The translations under genes were made by a program, and so were the position numbers. Below, in pieces: positions 22,319 to 34,178 of a stretch of DNA of 64,000 bases. The notes below the pieces were generated by a model. That model made no database searches. It was not told the DNA's origin and saw only the letters and a list, made by a program, of their open reading frames with translations. The DNA comes from Silene conica (Eukaryota; Streptophyta; Magnoliopsida; Caryophyllales; Caryophyllaceae), in contig CM055312.2 in assembly GCA_029255685.2 (NCBI GenBank), positions 8,456,649 through 8,520,648 on the forward strand. The letters are read 5' to 3'. Every line of letters begins with the position of its first letter. The first letter of the stretch is position 1.

Positions 22319-22936
22319 TTATGATTCACTTTCAAACTTCGCCAGCATTATGTGTGTTTTTATAAACATAGTTGTGTTATTGTGTCACTAATAGCCAAAT
22401 TTCGTAGAATTATGATATCGTAAATTCGTAAATATTTTGATCATAAAACCATATCGACTTTTAAATTTGTACACCATAATTATTTAGATATATTTTACAC
22501 CCATGAAAAAAAGAACAATAAGTATAAAAAATGTAGTATTATAATGAAAGAAATATGTACGGGTTAATAAAATTAAAGGTCATATTTTTAAATGGGAATG
22601 TGTAATACTCCACTGAATCAAAGACGTTATTTGGGTGGGTACTTCATTAAATAGGATTATTGACATACTTAAAATCTAACTAGTATTTAAGATGATTGAA
22701 AATATTACTTATATTAACTAATTGAACGTTCTTTTAGGGTTATCCATGCGAGAATTTCCACGGTTAGGCGTACTTGAATGAGAGTAGGGATGACAGTGTC
22801 ACATTGATCCTGTGGATATCCATCCATCCGAAATTAAATGGGTGAGATATGGATGACAATTTTTTTAAAAAAAATTTAGGGTGCGATATGATATGGGTGA
22901 ATTAGGGTGGGATATGGATATCCTAAAGTGTACATC

Positions 22937-24060
22937 GTGTATTATACACTTCATTTTGAGTCGTTCGGGAAGTCGTACTGGACTAGAATTCTATTTCTCC
23001 CAATTTTTCATACACTTCTCCGAGGTCATTCAAGGAGTTAACCAATTCAATTTCAGCCCAAAATAACGAGTATTAATCATGTTTTCAAGATTATCAGAGG
23101 TCTGACTAATGCTAATTTATCATCTACCGGAACCCCCAATTGTCCTCAGATGTTCCTCAGACTTTGTGCGGCTGCTTAATCTGATCGAATAAACATTTTG
23201 TGCGATTTTCGGAGAATTTGGTTCCAGGATCCTGAAAATGGTGTATTATAAACTTCAATTAGCTAGAGCCGTACGGGAGGTCGTACCGGTCCACAATTCT
23301 ATTTCTCCTGGTTTTTCAAACACTTCTCCGAGGTCATTTCAGGAGCTAACCAATTCAATTTTAGCCCAACATAACGAGTATTAATCCAGTTTTCAAGATT
23401 ATCGGAAGTTTGACTGATGTTAGTTTATTTATCGTCTATCGGAACCCTCAGTTATCCTCTACTGCTCCTCAAATTTTGTGTGGTTGCTGTTATCTGATCT
23501 AAGAAACATTTTGTGTGATTTTCGAAGAATATTGTTCCGGGACCCCGGAATCCCGAAAACCGTGTATGTATAACACTTCATTTTGAGCCGTTCGGGGAAG
23601 TTGTACTGGACTAGAATTCTATATCTCCCAATTTTTCATACACTTCTCTGGTGTCATTCCAGAAGTTAACCAGTTCGATGTAAGGCCCAAATAACGAGTA
23701 TTAATCCACTTTCCAAGATTATCAGAGGTTTGACTAATGTTGGTTTATCGTCTACCGGAACCCCCAATTGTCCTCTGCTGCTCCTCAAATTTTGTGTGGT
23801 TTCTTTTATCTCATCTAAAAAACATTTTGTGCGGTTTTTGTAGAATTTTGTTTCGGGACCCCGGAATCCCGAGAATCGTGTATTATACACTTCAAATTGA
23901 GCCGTTCGGGAGGTCGTACCGTACCAAAATTCTATGTCTCCCGGTTTTTCAAACAATTATCCGAGATCTTTACAGGAGTTAATAAGCACGATTTCAGCCA
24001 AAATAACGAGTATTAAGCCAGTTTTCAAGATTATCGGAGGTTTGACTGATGCTAGTTTAT
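22937..24060 (+). repeat. Tandem array, about 3.6 copies of a 304-321 bp unit
   Basis: Units start at about 22937, 23241, 23562 and 23878, each opening with gtgtattata-like sequence. Each has recurring landmarks: gagccgttcgggaggtcgta, ttctatttctccc, aacgagtattaatcc, ttcaagattatcggagg and cggaacccccaattgtcctc. Units differ by scattered substitutions and small indels. None is coding; open frames at 23666-23982 are fragments of units. It may be a satellite seed or the variable 3' region of an LTR retrotransposon. Confidence 0.85.
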
Positions 24061-24222
24061 CATCTATCGGAAGTCTTAGGATGGGTGACCTTTTGGAAGG
24101 TTCTTCGACAAAATGCGTCGAAAATGACACATGTTGATATGTGGGCAAAGTACACAGTCTGACGAGCTACCGTAAGTGACCGGCTAATCGCTCTCGACCC
24201 TAACTTTATGCCGCGGTGTTAC
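24061..24222 (+). repeat. LTR-like terminal fragment after the tandem array
   Basis: Sequence leaves the repeat unit at about 24061 and ends in 'gccgcggtgttaca' (24222), a terminus style seen in plant Gypsy LTRs. No partner LTR or target duplication was found, so this is tentative. Confidence 0.3.
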
Positions 24223-24641
24223 AAAAACCTTGTAGGAATGTTGTCTCTTTTTTCCTCCGAGTGTAATTTTACTATTTGTAATGAAAGTTTTAATAATTTT
24301 ATTCGAATGTGCAAACATAGGAGACAAAACTAATCAAAGCGAATATTTTTTTATTTAAGATTAATTAATCATTATATATAAGATGTAAGTTAAAAACATA
24401 AAATACGTTCATTCATCCTAAATAAATCCTGTAATTCTTAAAATTTAATCATTATAATATATCTTCATTCAACATAACATAGAAACAAAATTATCATAAA
24501 CTATTCTTAGAACAAAAGTAAATTATTTTACTATCTTACTAAGAATTTATATTTGCTAAAATTAAATTATATGAAAATGTTTGGCTTGAACATTAAAATA
24601 AGTAAAATAGTTTCTTTTGAAATAAAGTAATAAAATTTAAA

Positions 24642-25332
24642 CGTAATTGTTCATTCATATACGAGTTTTACTCATTCATACATTTTTTTTTATTACTTTT
24701 CCATTATATGCCCTCTACCTAAGAAGAGTTCTCCTCTTTAATTCTCTCTAATTCTCTAATTCTCTCCCCCACTACTTTCCAATAATTCTTTTGTTCTTAT
24801 TTTGTACTTCATTTAGCGAGATAGATGCGGCCTGCAGGCAACAATTGAAAGGCAATATAAGAAGCAGGATACTGGAGTTGCTAGAAAAACATTGATTTTG
24901 TTTCATGTGAATTCCGTCTTTTTCACCAAATTCAAAATCAAATGCAATACGTTTAGTGATTTGATTTTGTTCGATGTATACCAAACCTAAGTCACGTTGA
25001 GCCCTAACGTTTGGATATAATTGACGATTCCCAAACTTAGTTCGAAAATCAAGAACACTGAAATCAACAAAAGTCGATTAATGGAATAGGAAAATACCTA
25101 GAAATTGCGAGGATTGAAGAGATTACTATTGCGACGATATGCGCGACAGGTCTAGACGCCGGGAGGGATGGTGGTTGGATGACGGTGACAGGGGTGGTGG
25201 TTGAGACGGTGGGAGAAATTGAAGGGATGGTTAAGATGAGAAGAAAACTGAAAAATGAGTGTTGAATGTAAGGGGTAAAATGGGAAATATGTGTATGAAT
25301 GAGTAAATCATGTATATGAATGAGCAACACCC
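24642..25332 (-). mobile_element. Non-autonomous TIR element, pair with 51336-52124
   Basis: 691 bp flanked by the 8-bp direct repeat aatttaaa (24634-24641, 25333-25340). Termini are unequal at the tip but inverted inside: cgtaattgttcattcatata at the left and, inverted, gggtgttgctcattcatata at the right, continuing into acgagttttactcattcata-like sequence. The same two tips in opposite order bound 51336-52124. The interior has a pyrimidine-rich segment resembling a 5' leader (24720-24780) but no recognisable protein. The 8-bp duplication suggests hAT. Confidence 0.65.
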
Positions 25333-25525
25333 AATTTAAATATGGAGTAATACTTATAACAATCTTGTTTGCTTGCATTGTCACATCGCTTGTGATCTCT
25401 CACAATTCTTTCCCATTTATTTCCATTTACCGTTTTATTTACTCCTTTTATTTATTTATTTTGTCTCACATTATAAAATTATGACGAATTTTAACCGTCA
25501 TAAATAAAACTTTGTATAATTATAA

Positions 25526-25836
25526 GGGAAATTTAACAAATATAATCTCAACTATCAGCCTTCTTCTCAAAATAATCTCAACTATCAATAATCCCGCAAT
25601 AATCTTAACTTTGATACCACCCTTCTCAAAATAATCTCAACTATCACTCTCCTTCTCAAAATAATCTCAACTATTAATATTTCCGCAATAAACATAACCT
25701 TTCTTAAGACTTATTAGTCATAGTAAACTATTTTGAGAAGGGTGATATAAAAGTTGGGATTATTGCGGGAATATTGATAGTTGGGATTATTTTGAGAAGA
25801 AGTGTGATAGTTGGGATTATATTTGTTAAATTTTCC
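25526..25836. mobile_element. MULE-type foldback MITE with 9-bp target duplication
   Basis: 311 bp, termini GGGAAATTTAACAAATATAA / TTATATTTGTTAAATTTTCC, flanked by a perfect 9-bp repeat taattataa (25517-25525, 25837-25845). The arms contain repeated 'aaaataatctcaactat' blocks, so almost the entire element can fold back. Non-coding. Confidence 0.8.
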
Positions 25837-26049
25837 TAATTATAAAATGTAAATCTGTAGTCTCTCTACCTTATGTGGGATTGTGGGGAGATGACATAAA
25901 AAGGAGGAGCCATGCTATAGTTGGAGACACATGAGTATGCGGCCTTTATTTAGTAGCCTACTACTCCTTACTTTTTTACTGGTTTGCTTTTACGGAATCC
26001 AACTTTTAAGACTAAAATTTATTTGCACCACCATTTTGTAAATTTTATT

Positions 26050-26600
26050 TGCACCACCAATTTGTAAATTTCTTTCGAGTACCACGCTTAAGTGCGAGTG
26101 GAAATGAGACGAGATAACTCGCGAGTAATATGAGATCGACTCGGTTAAAACTCAACTCAGACTTGGATTGAGAGTTTAATAAGTCAAACCGAGCAAACGT
26201 TAACTCAACTCGAAAAACTTGTGAGCGACTCGAATGTGTGTAATTAGATAAAATATTGCTTATATTTTATAAAAGTATTTGATCATGATTATATTTTTGG
26301 ATCACACATATTAAATGACCTGCTATTTATCAATTATTTTTACATATTTCGAGCCTTACTAATGAAAATATCGTTAGGAAAAAAAATATAAAAAAAATAA
26401 CAATTATATATACCGGCTAAATTTGAGCTTGAACTCACGTTAAAACTTACAAGTTTGATAACAAACAAATATTTTTCAAGTTTGGGTAAACTCAATCGTG
26501 ATCAGCTTAAGCTCAAATTTTAGTTCTTAATCACAAGCCAAGCTAAAGCAATCAAGCTCGAAATTGACTTGAATTGTGAACACCCCACAACTCAAGTGAA
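26050..26600. repeat. Degenerate hAT-like MITE region (gagctcaa/actcg motifs)
   Basis: Rich in dispersed 'actcgagt'-like and 'aagctcaaa' words between 'gtaccacgcttaag' and 'gtgaacaccccac'. This is the composition of small hAT-like MITEs such as 32870-33420. No target duplication was identified, and boundaries are approximate. Confidence 0.3.
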
Positions 26601-26949
26601 ATTTATATTCAATAAAATATAGAGGTATAGAATTATACTACATAGTCCCTATAGTGCTATAATAACTTGATAATATATACGTTGATTTATTTAGTAAACA
26701 TGTTAACCGGAATAAAAAGCTACTTGGAATAACATTTCACAAAAAGTTAGTTATTTATTATATTTAATATTTCTTTTTTATATATATCTTTAATTTATAT
26801 ATTGAATACACGTGTTAAATCCTTTTATATCATTTTACCATACTATATCTACCTTTTTGAGCCAATTTGCGAAATTGTTTTAATATAATTAGCTAGTTTA
26901 TCAAATCTAAATTTTTAGCTCACTTTTAATCTTTCAGCTAATTTTGCCA

Positions 26950-27145
26950 ACACAAATTCTTATTTGCAACGGCACTATCCGTCGCAAGCTTGTGACGGAT
27001 ACCGTTTTCTCTCACAAAATACCCACTTTTTCTCTCTCTCCAATACTATTCATGTGGTCCCCTTTCTCCACTAACTCATTTTGTATACATTTTATCTCAC
27101 AAAATATCCGTCACAAATAATGACACGTCACAAGCAAGACTTACT
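26950..27145. mobile_element. gtgacgg hairpin MITE, 9-bp target duplication
   Basis: 196 bp with imperfect inverted termini (caaattcttatttgcaacgg; inverted right end aagtcttgcttgtgacg) and direct repeat attttgcca (26941-26949, 27146-27154). It has an internal hairpin 'ctatccgtcgcaag..cttgtgacggat'. The duplication length suggests Mutator-type transposition. Non-coding. Confidence 0.65.
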
Positions 27146-27520
27146 ATTTTGCCAAATCCAGTCCAACTATATAACGTATGACCTACTCGTTTCGAGAATC
27201 ATTCCTGACTTGTCGTACTTAATAAATTTGAGCGAAACCAAAGACTAAATAGATTGAATTAAACTTAAATTAAGCAGATCCCGTGGGAAATCTCTAGTCT
27301 TATTAAGGATGTGAAATTAAATCTTCATCTTTTCGATAAAGTGATAATTAAACCTTGCTTTCGTGAAGCCAAAAAGGTTGCTGACTTCATGGCTTCTGTT
27401 GGACATTCATGTCCAACTCTTTCGAGGTGGGTTGAAAGTCGGTGGCTTTAACTTACCTTACTCCTTCTAAAGGATGAGATAAGTTGGTCTTATTTAAGAA
27501 AATCAACCTAATAATCTTAG

Positions 27521-27852
27521 ACCATCCCCAAGCAAAAGGTCGATTTAATCGAGTAAATAACGTATTAACTCTTAATCTTACCTTATTGACATTGACCCTC
27601 TTTTACCCTCCCAAGCAGAAAGTCGATTTAATCGAGTCAGTAATATAGTTTTTATTTTCTTTTTTTTCTTATTCTAATTTGTAACCAATGAGAGTTTGCC
27701 ACGTAAGGGGTCAATTGGGGAGTCAAATTACTCCACCTTGGGTCACAAATTGACCCTCAACACCATTGGGTCAATCCTAATCTTCACTTATTGTAATTAA
27801 CTTGACCCAAGCAAGCAATTGACCTAGCAATTGACCTTGCTTGGGGATGATT
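27521..27852. mobile_element. PIF/Harbinger MITE, first of three abutting
   Basis: 332 bp, termini GACCATCCCCAAGCAA / TTGCTTGGGGATGATT, TTA targets at 27518-27520 and 27853-27855. The right TTA is also the left TTA of the next element. Internal duplicated 'aaagtcgatttaatcgagt' blocks are present. Non-coding. Confidence 0.75.
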
Positions 27853-27855
27853 TTA

Positions 27856-29106
27856 GACCATTCCCAAGCAAGTGTCACCTTAAGTAGGTCAATACATACT
27901 TTTACTCTTAATTACACTTAATTTATATTGACCCATTTTTACCCTTCCAAGCAAAAGGTCACCATCTAGGTCATCAACCCAATCTTATCTTATATATATA
28001 ATTCCTGAATCATTTCTCAAGCTCTGGTTGAGCCACGTCATCAACCATGCTTTAATTTTTTTTTAATTCACTCAGGTGGGTCCCGCATAATATATGATGA
28101 ATTTCTTGCAACATAACCGCCAATATTCTACATATCCTAAATAAATGTCTAATATCGTACATTCAGAAATATTACGAACAATCTTATCTATATTAATACA
28201 GAAACATTTAATGAATTCTGATAAAACCACCTCATTAATCCATCATTTTATCTTTATTTAATTCAATTATGGTGGCCATATTGTTGTTTGCTGAATTAAT
28301 TATCGAATAAATGTTTGTGTTTCATTAGTTGTGTTATTATTACGTACTAATTCTGATTTATTTCGTAAATAATAATTTATACGTAAACGATTATATTTAT
28401 AACGTCTAACTTATATATTATATATTAAAATATATTGTCGATGTCGATTTATACATAGTTATTAAATAATGAGTTATGACTAACCAAAATAATACATAAT
28501 TATAGTAAATACTAACCAAAATTACAGTAATTGATAGAAGAATGTAACAAAATACAGAAAATGATAAAAACATGATCGAAATTTCAAGTACAATTTTCAT
28601 GACAGTACTAAATTAAAATAACAATAAAAATAAATTAAAATAACAATAACGTCAAAAAAAAATTACTTACAATGTCAATGATATTACAAAAATCTTAATC
28701 AATTATAGCATATAACCTAAAATTTCATCATCAAAAATATATTCGGATTATTAATAAACTATTTAAAATAACAATATTATTAAAACGACCCCATGCAAAA
28801 TTGCACGGGGCTAAAACTAGTTATTTTTTACTTTCCAACATTTTTAATTATTTCCCACATTTTTACCACACTAAAAAATTCATCTTTCTTATTTTATCCA
28901 TTACTATTACTATATTTTAAACTCTTCACATTTCTAAGCCAATAACAATCAAATAACTACTAGGTCAATAAGTGGGTCAATACTAAGAAAAGAGGTCACC
29001 AATTGACCCTATTTTGTAATGGGTCATACTAATTAAGTTGCTAATACTTAATTAACTTGACCCAATTACTTATTGACCTCTCCATTCACCTTGCTTGGGG
29101 ATGGTC
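27856..29106. mobile_element. PIF/Harbinger MITE interrupted by a Helitron
   Basis: Termini GACCATTCCCAAGCAAG / CTTGCTTGGGGATGGTC, TTA at 27853-27855 and 29107-29109. Removing the Helitron at 28182-28820 leaves about 612 bp. Internal text 'aggtcaccatctaggtcatc' matches the relative at 21983-22318. It is older than the Helitron inside it. Confidence 0.75.
28182..28820 (+). mobile_element. Short non-autonomous Helitron
   Basis: 639 bp, begins TCTTATCTATATTAATACA, ends with a hairpin (ccccatgcaaaattgcacgggg) followed by ctaaaaCTAG. It is inserted between A (28181) and T (28821) with no target duplication, the Helitron hallmark. It shares its start with 30964-31798 and 39068-40068. No Rep/helicase coding sequence. 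Confidence 0.8.
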
Positions 29107-29109
29107 TTA

Positions 29110-29424
29110 GGGGTTGTTTGATTGACACCTTAAAAACAAATGAATTGCAAAATCACATAATTTACAAAAATATGTCTTGTTTGGTTGACCTATTTTTTCG
29201 AAAATGGAGGAATTAGAAGTTCCCAGGAACTTCCAATGCCTACCTGATGTAGGAATTGGCTTACCTGCCCCTCCCTTGGTCATTGGAAATTCCTATGAAA
29301 TTTAATTTCTACATGGGCAACCAAACACCTTTGTCGAATTCACCCAAATTGGATGCTGGAACTTAATTCCTATGAAATTGGATTTCCTAGGCAAATTAAA
29401 TTCCTTGATCAATCAAACGACTCC
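29110..29424. mobile_element. PIF/Harbinger MITE, third of three abutting
   Basis: 315 bp, termini GGGGTTGTTTGATTGAC / GATCAATCAAACGACTCC, TTA at 29107-29109 and 29425-29427; the left TTA is shared with the preceding element. The interior has paired 'gaagttcccaggaacttcc' and 'cctatgaaat' motifs. It is closely similar in layout to 49934-50247. Confidence 0.75.
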
Positions 29425-30125
29425 TTACTGTATCTCACAAAAAAGAAAGAAAAAAAAATTTAGACATAACTACCCTTTTACATCACCCAAGTGGTAACTA
29501 AGTGACAATAGTAAATTTTTGTGGAGCCAATTACTCCGTAAAAAGATTCCATTTTCCGATTCAAAAAGCAGACACTATTACAATAATAAACAAACATATT
29601 GAAATGGGAAGATGGCTTTATCGCCTGCTCTTCTCCTATTATTAAATACTCCGTAGATCTTTGCTTTGCTAATTGTCAGGTTTTAAACACATGAATATAT
29701 ATGGGTGCATGTAGTCGTATAGCCTGAATTGACCGGATTAAATTGTTTTTAAATCGGTTTTTTTAATATGTGTTTTGAGGGTAAATATTAAAAAGTATAA
29801 ATGTGGTAAATTTCACAATATATTTTCAGTAGTTATGCTAAAAATGAGTTTATACTAATATTGAAAATGCGTAGTTTTAAAACTTCGTTAGCAAGTGTGA
29901 GACGAGTTGGCTTATTTTGGCGATCAACAAGTCTCCCTTGTGACATGTATATCGGTCACAAGTTTGGGACGGGTCAAATACTATCCATGATGGTGGATAA
30001 GACGCAATTTGTTACTAGCTATATATTCTACTTTTGGCACATCTTTTCATATGGATATTACTTAAAGTCTTAAACCTTCACAAACTTGCATAGATATCTC
30101 CGTCAGAGCAGTCCAATGATTTTAG

Positions 30126-30300
30126 GAGGCTCGGTTCAAACTGCCAATTTAGGACTCTAAATAGTATTTGTATGCGAACAATTTTTTTTTAGAAAAAATA
30201 AAACAAAGAAGTGAGGCTCGGTTCAAACTGCCAATTTAGGACTCTAAATAGTATTTGTATGCGAACAATTTTTTTTTAGAAAAAATAAAACAAAGAAGTT
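30126..30300 (+). repeat. Near-perfect 87-bp tandem duplication
   Basis: Two adjacent copies (start 30126 and 30213) of a unit opening 'gaggctcggttcaaactgcc' and ending 'aaaacaaagaagt'. They look identical by eye, so the duplication is recent or an assembly artefact. Confidence 0.85.
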
Positions 30301-30500
30301 GGTTTTTTTTAGAGAAAAAAATTGAGTTTTTGCTACCCGAAGGAATTGAACTCTAGACATCTAGTTAAATGTAATGCTCAAACCACTATACGTCTATACC
30401 AAGACATATTAATGATAATTTGGGACAACAAAATGTAAATATACTATAACCATACCGAGTTTTGGGCCCCCGAAACTTTTGAGCTCGGTTCTTAGAACCT
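30301..30500 (-). repeat. tRNA-like segment in a MITE/SINE-like repeat
   Basis: On the minus strand, a possible A box (gtatagtggtttgagcatt, about 30386) and B box (agttcaattcc, about 30345) occur at tRNA-like spacing, followed by 'ttcgggtagcaaaaactc'. The order and trailing text recall the internal part of the hAT element at 5058-5331. Termini and target duplication were not found. Confidence 0.4.
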
Positions 30501-30963
30501 TCTGAACTTGTCAATGGACGGACCTGATCTCCATCACAAATAAGAATTTGTGTTTGTGGCGATAGTAGCTTTGTCTATAATAGGAATAGGATGGGATCAA
30601 ATATGGAATATGACCAAGCTAAGGTGTACAAAGATGCACGAGGACCGCTAGGTGAAGGACCCCGATAAATAAGACTCCGTAAACCGCAAGAAGATCTTCT
30701 TCCTCTATGTGGAAAATGGATTCCTTTTCTTGTTCAAAATCACGAATACGGATATAATTGGATGTAAATGGTCTTTTGCTATTGGTAGAGTCATGATTTT
30801 ACGTCAGGGAAGGCGAAACAGTAATAATATAAAGGGGTCTTAAAAAAATTCGTAAATTTTAACTAAAAGTTTCGAAATTTTCAAAACCCCAGCTAAGGCG
30901 AGCTTCCATGTTAGCCATCCATCGCTCCACCTACCACTCTGATCATGGTATATTCATTACAAA

Positions 30964-31798
30964 TCTTATCTATATTAATACAAGAACATTTCGTGTAATT
31001 TTGTGCGTCCACATCATCACATCCATTTTGTTAATAAAATTAATTTATGAAAACCAATTTTGTTAATAAAATTTCATCGAATAATCAATACAAAATTTCA
31101 ATGAACCACCATTCCCAATTCCATTTATGTTGAATAAATAATACAATATGAAAATGCAGAATTTTTCCAATGGTCCACATTGTCTATCAATAAAAAAAAT
31201 AAAAAAAAAAGATAACAAAAAACATTATTAGAGAATGAAAATATAAATGATAAAAAAATGTTAAAACAAAACGTTATTATATTATTTTACAAGCTTTTAA
31301 CTCTAATATTTTAACCATCATAATTGCAAATTTTCGAGATATTTCTAAATTTGAATAATTCTTTTGAATAAGAAATATTTTTCAACAAAAAAATGTTAAT
31401 AAATAGTTTTGTTTTAATTTTCAATTTAAAAATTAAGATCTACAAAAAGTTAACAAAATAAATGATTTATAAAACTCTGCTAAGTAGATCATAGAGCATT
31501 ACATTAAAATAATATTGTAAAAGATTTCGTTATAGATATTAAGTTTATCCACTAAAATGGATAGATCTAAAATTTTTGTTACCATGTTTTAAAACTAAAA
31601 TCGTGCATTTTTTTTTACTGATTTAAAACATGTGTAAATTTCAAACCCTTATAATTTTTGCACGTGTTTTAAACTATTATCATTATAAAAGAAATAGAGT
31701 ATAAAATATATATATTTTGGTTTAACATTTTTAAATATGAGTCATTATATCGATTTTCTTAAAACTATATCGTGCAATTTTGCATGGGTTAAAACTAG
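30964..31798 (+). mobile_element. Short non-autonomous Helitron
   Basis: 835 bp, begins TCTTATCTATATTAATACAA after A, ends with a weak hairpin (tcgtgcaattttgcatgg) and ttaaaaCTAG before T. No target duplication and no coding sequence. The 5' terminus is nearly identical to that of 28182-28820; the interior is different. Confidence 0.75.
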
Positions 31799-32212
31799 TT
31801 TATTTAAATTTAATAGTACGAGACCTTTTGGGAATAGTACGATATTGTCCGCTTGACCTAAAGCGGACAATATCGTACTATTATGAACATTGAACACCAC
31901 TGCAGCAGAGGCCCAACACGAGATATTCACGCTTCCGCATAACAAAAACATATATAAAAAAGATAAAAATGAAAATAGAACATAGCATATAATTGACATT
32001 ACTTGAAAGAGAAGCATTAGAAGGGTCGTGTGGGGATCATATATTCATATGTGAATGCAATTCATTTAATGGAAAAAGTAATTATAACTTGCCAGCTGCT
32101 ATATATAACTTTATTTAAAATAGATTATTATGAATTCCACAAAATATATGAAGTATAATGAAAATGGTTTCTCTATTCATCATTGATTCCAGCTTGGTGA
32201 TCATAATTAAAT
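31799..32212. other. Intergenic sequence, no gene seen
   Basis: Contains a short perfect inverted pair 'gtacgatattgtccgctt...aagcggacaatatcgtac' around 31835-31880, probably a hairpin or part of a small MITE. The antisense open frame across it (31745-32017) starts inside the Helitron end and has no recognisable domain. Confidence 0.45.
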
Positions 32213-32403
32213 CGCAAATTCTCGTAGAAGACGGACATATTCGTCACAAGTTGGACGGATGAAATAATACCCAAATTGTTAGATAAGACAAAAATATAAC
32301 GCTATTCTCAGTCATTTTTCTTCTGTCTTATCTAACAACTTGGGTATTATTTGACCTGTCTCCAACTTATGAGGGATATATTTGTTATCAATAAGAGTTA
32401 TTG
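32213..32403. mobile_element. gtgacgg hairpin MITE, 9-bp target duplication
   Basis: 191-bp foldback whose halves are mutually inverted ('acccaaattgttagataaga' against 'tcttatctaacaacttgggt'). It is flanked by the perfect 9-bp repeat taattaaat (32204-32212, 32404-32412). Termini are caaattctcgtagaagacgg and an inverted aataagagtt end. Non-coding. Confidence 0.7.
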
Positions 32404-32869
32404 TAATTAAATAGTGTCACTATATATGGCCTATCTATAATCATGATAAATATTGAGTGTGAGCATGTCATGTACTCTATTTGGACAAACAATCGATAAA
32501 TTACCCCAACACTATACCCTCCCTCAAAAAAACAAGAAAAATATTAATAGTAGGTTAATGATTTTCCATCCTAATAAATTTGACAAATAGATCGGGTTGC
32601 GTAGGGTTTGTACTCACATTGTAGGTAAACGAGAGGGAACCGTCTCAACGCAAAATCCAACCCAAATAAGATTTTGTATCAATTTATGAAACAATTGCAT
32701 AAATGAGTCATCAAACTCAACCTAAACCCGGTGTTAAATTCATGTTGGCTTGATGTCGTGTTTTCGTGTCATCATCTAAATATTTGAAAAGTATAAATAT
32801 GTTTATGCGACAAAGTACTAAAATAAGTGAGATAAATAAGTTATTCGTGTCGGTTAGGGTTGTCAATTT

Positions 32870-33420
32870 GGTGTTTAGAAGCTCAAAGGGCTGTTAACGA
32901 GCCGAGCCCGAGTTTGACCTTGCTCGACTTGTGCTCGATTACCAAAACTCGAGCTCAAGCCGATGTCGAGCTTATCCGAGCTTGAAAAAAATATGCACGT
33001 TATAAAGCTTGCGAGCTTTAACACGAGGTCGAGCCAAACTCGAGCCCAAATCGAGCCTATATAAAATAGTTTTTATTTTTATTTTTTTTCTTCCGATATT
33101 TTCAATAACAAGGTTCGAAAGTTTTATGTAAAAATATTTAGCAAATCAACCACCAGATATTTGATATGTTTGATACAAAAATATAATAACGATAGAATAT
33201 TTTTATAAAATATTAGCATATTTTTTATGACATCTGATTAATATCTTATGTAATCTTAAATGTTCGAGCTGATCGCGAGCTTTTCGAGTCGAGCCAGCCT
33301 TTGTTCGACTTGACTCGTTGAACTCTCGAGCCGAGCCCGAGTTCGAGTCGAGCTCACATGAGCCAAGCTATTCTCGAGTTGCTTGCGAGTTGTCTCGTCT
33401 CATTAATACCCTAAGCTCAA
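32870..33420. repeat. Degenerate hAT-like MITE (cgagccgagc motifs)
   Basis: Starts 'tagggttgtcaatttgg' and ends 'ctcattaataccctaa', giving weak inverted tips TAGGGT/ACCCTA. The interior is full of gagcccgag/ctcgagcc words. No matching 8-bp duplication was seen, so the class is tentative. Confidence 0.4.
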
Positions 33421-33987
33421 CCTAAAAGCGACCAACTAAACTCATGTTGACGCAGTTATATTAATTGGTCATATCGAGTCCGTGCCAAAATATCGAGTCG
33501 TATAATTATTTGTCAGCTCTACGCACCAACGTTAATGTGGTACATACACTTAGAGTGTTAGATAGATATTATTTGTACTTATATTTGTATTAGAAATATA
33601 CGAGTAATTCGTAAACGAAAGTACAGGGAATTACTAATAGGGCCATGCCTTTTATGAATCTATTATTATTCCCAATATGCAATATATATGTGCAATTGTG
33701 CATGCGATTCCATGGTTTGAATAAAGGGATGCATCTGGGCCAACTTTGATATCATAATAACTCCTGCGTGAAATTTGTTATGTAGGTCCTTGATATCCAT
33801 TGTGTATTTCTGTATGTTTATAACTTCATATGTATGTTTGCCCTAGTACATGTACTGATGTACGTCTACGTATAATTACTTTCCAAGGCGGATTCTGAGC
33901 AAGGTGAAGCGCGGACTTACTGCCATCTACAGATCGATACTCAAAGGCCGAGGGACAGATAGACCGAGACTAGAAAACAGATCAACC
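33421..33987. other. Intergenic sequence, no gene seen
   Basis: No reading frame or element boundary could be supported between the hAT-like repeat and the copia element. Confidence 0.4.
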
Positions 33988-33992
33988 GACCA

Positions 33993-34178
33993 TGTTGAGA
34001 TGTATTGTATTTTATATGTGAGTCGAGTTTCGTTATTTGGTTTTGGGCCGATATTAGATGTAAATATCGGGTAGGTTTTGTTTATGTCCAAGTATGTATA
34101 TATATAGTCGCTTTGTATATTTGGAAAAGGCAGTTAATATAAAAATACACATTCAAAACCAAAACCTCTGTTTTAACA
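33993..34178 (+). repeat. 5' LTR of the copia element
   Basis: 186 bp, TGTTGAGATG...TTTTAACA. Contains a TATA-like tatatatatag (34097-34107). It retains about 23 bp around 34055-34080 (tgtaaatatcgggtaggttt) that the 3' LTR lacks. Confidence 0.92.

Noticed and set aside
22937..24060. Tandem units considered as a gene with repeated domains
   Set aside because: Frames shift between units and contain stops; it behaves as non-coding tandem DNA.
25064..25384. Antisense 106-codon frame with hydrophobic and Thr/Val-rich content
   Set aside because: Lies in and across the end of the non-autonomous element 24642-25332, with no start context or domain. A captured fragment cannot be excluded but is unsupported.
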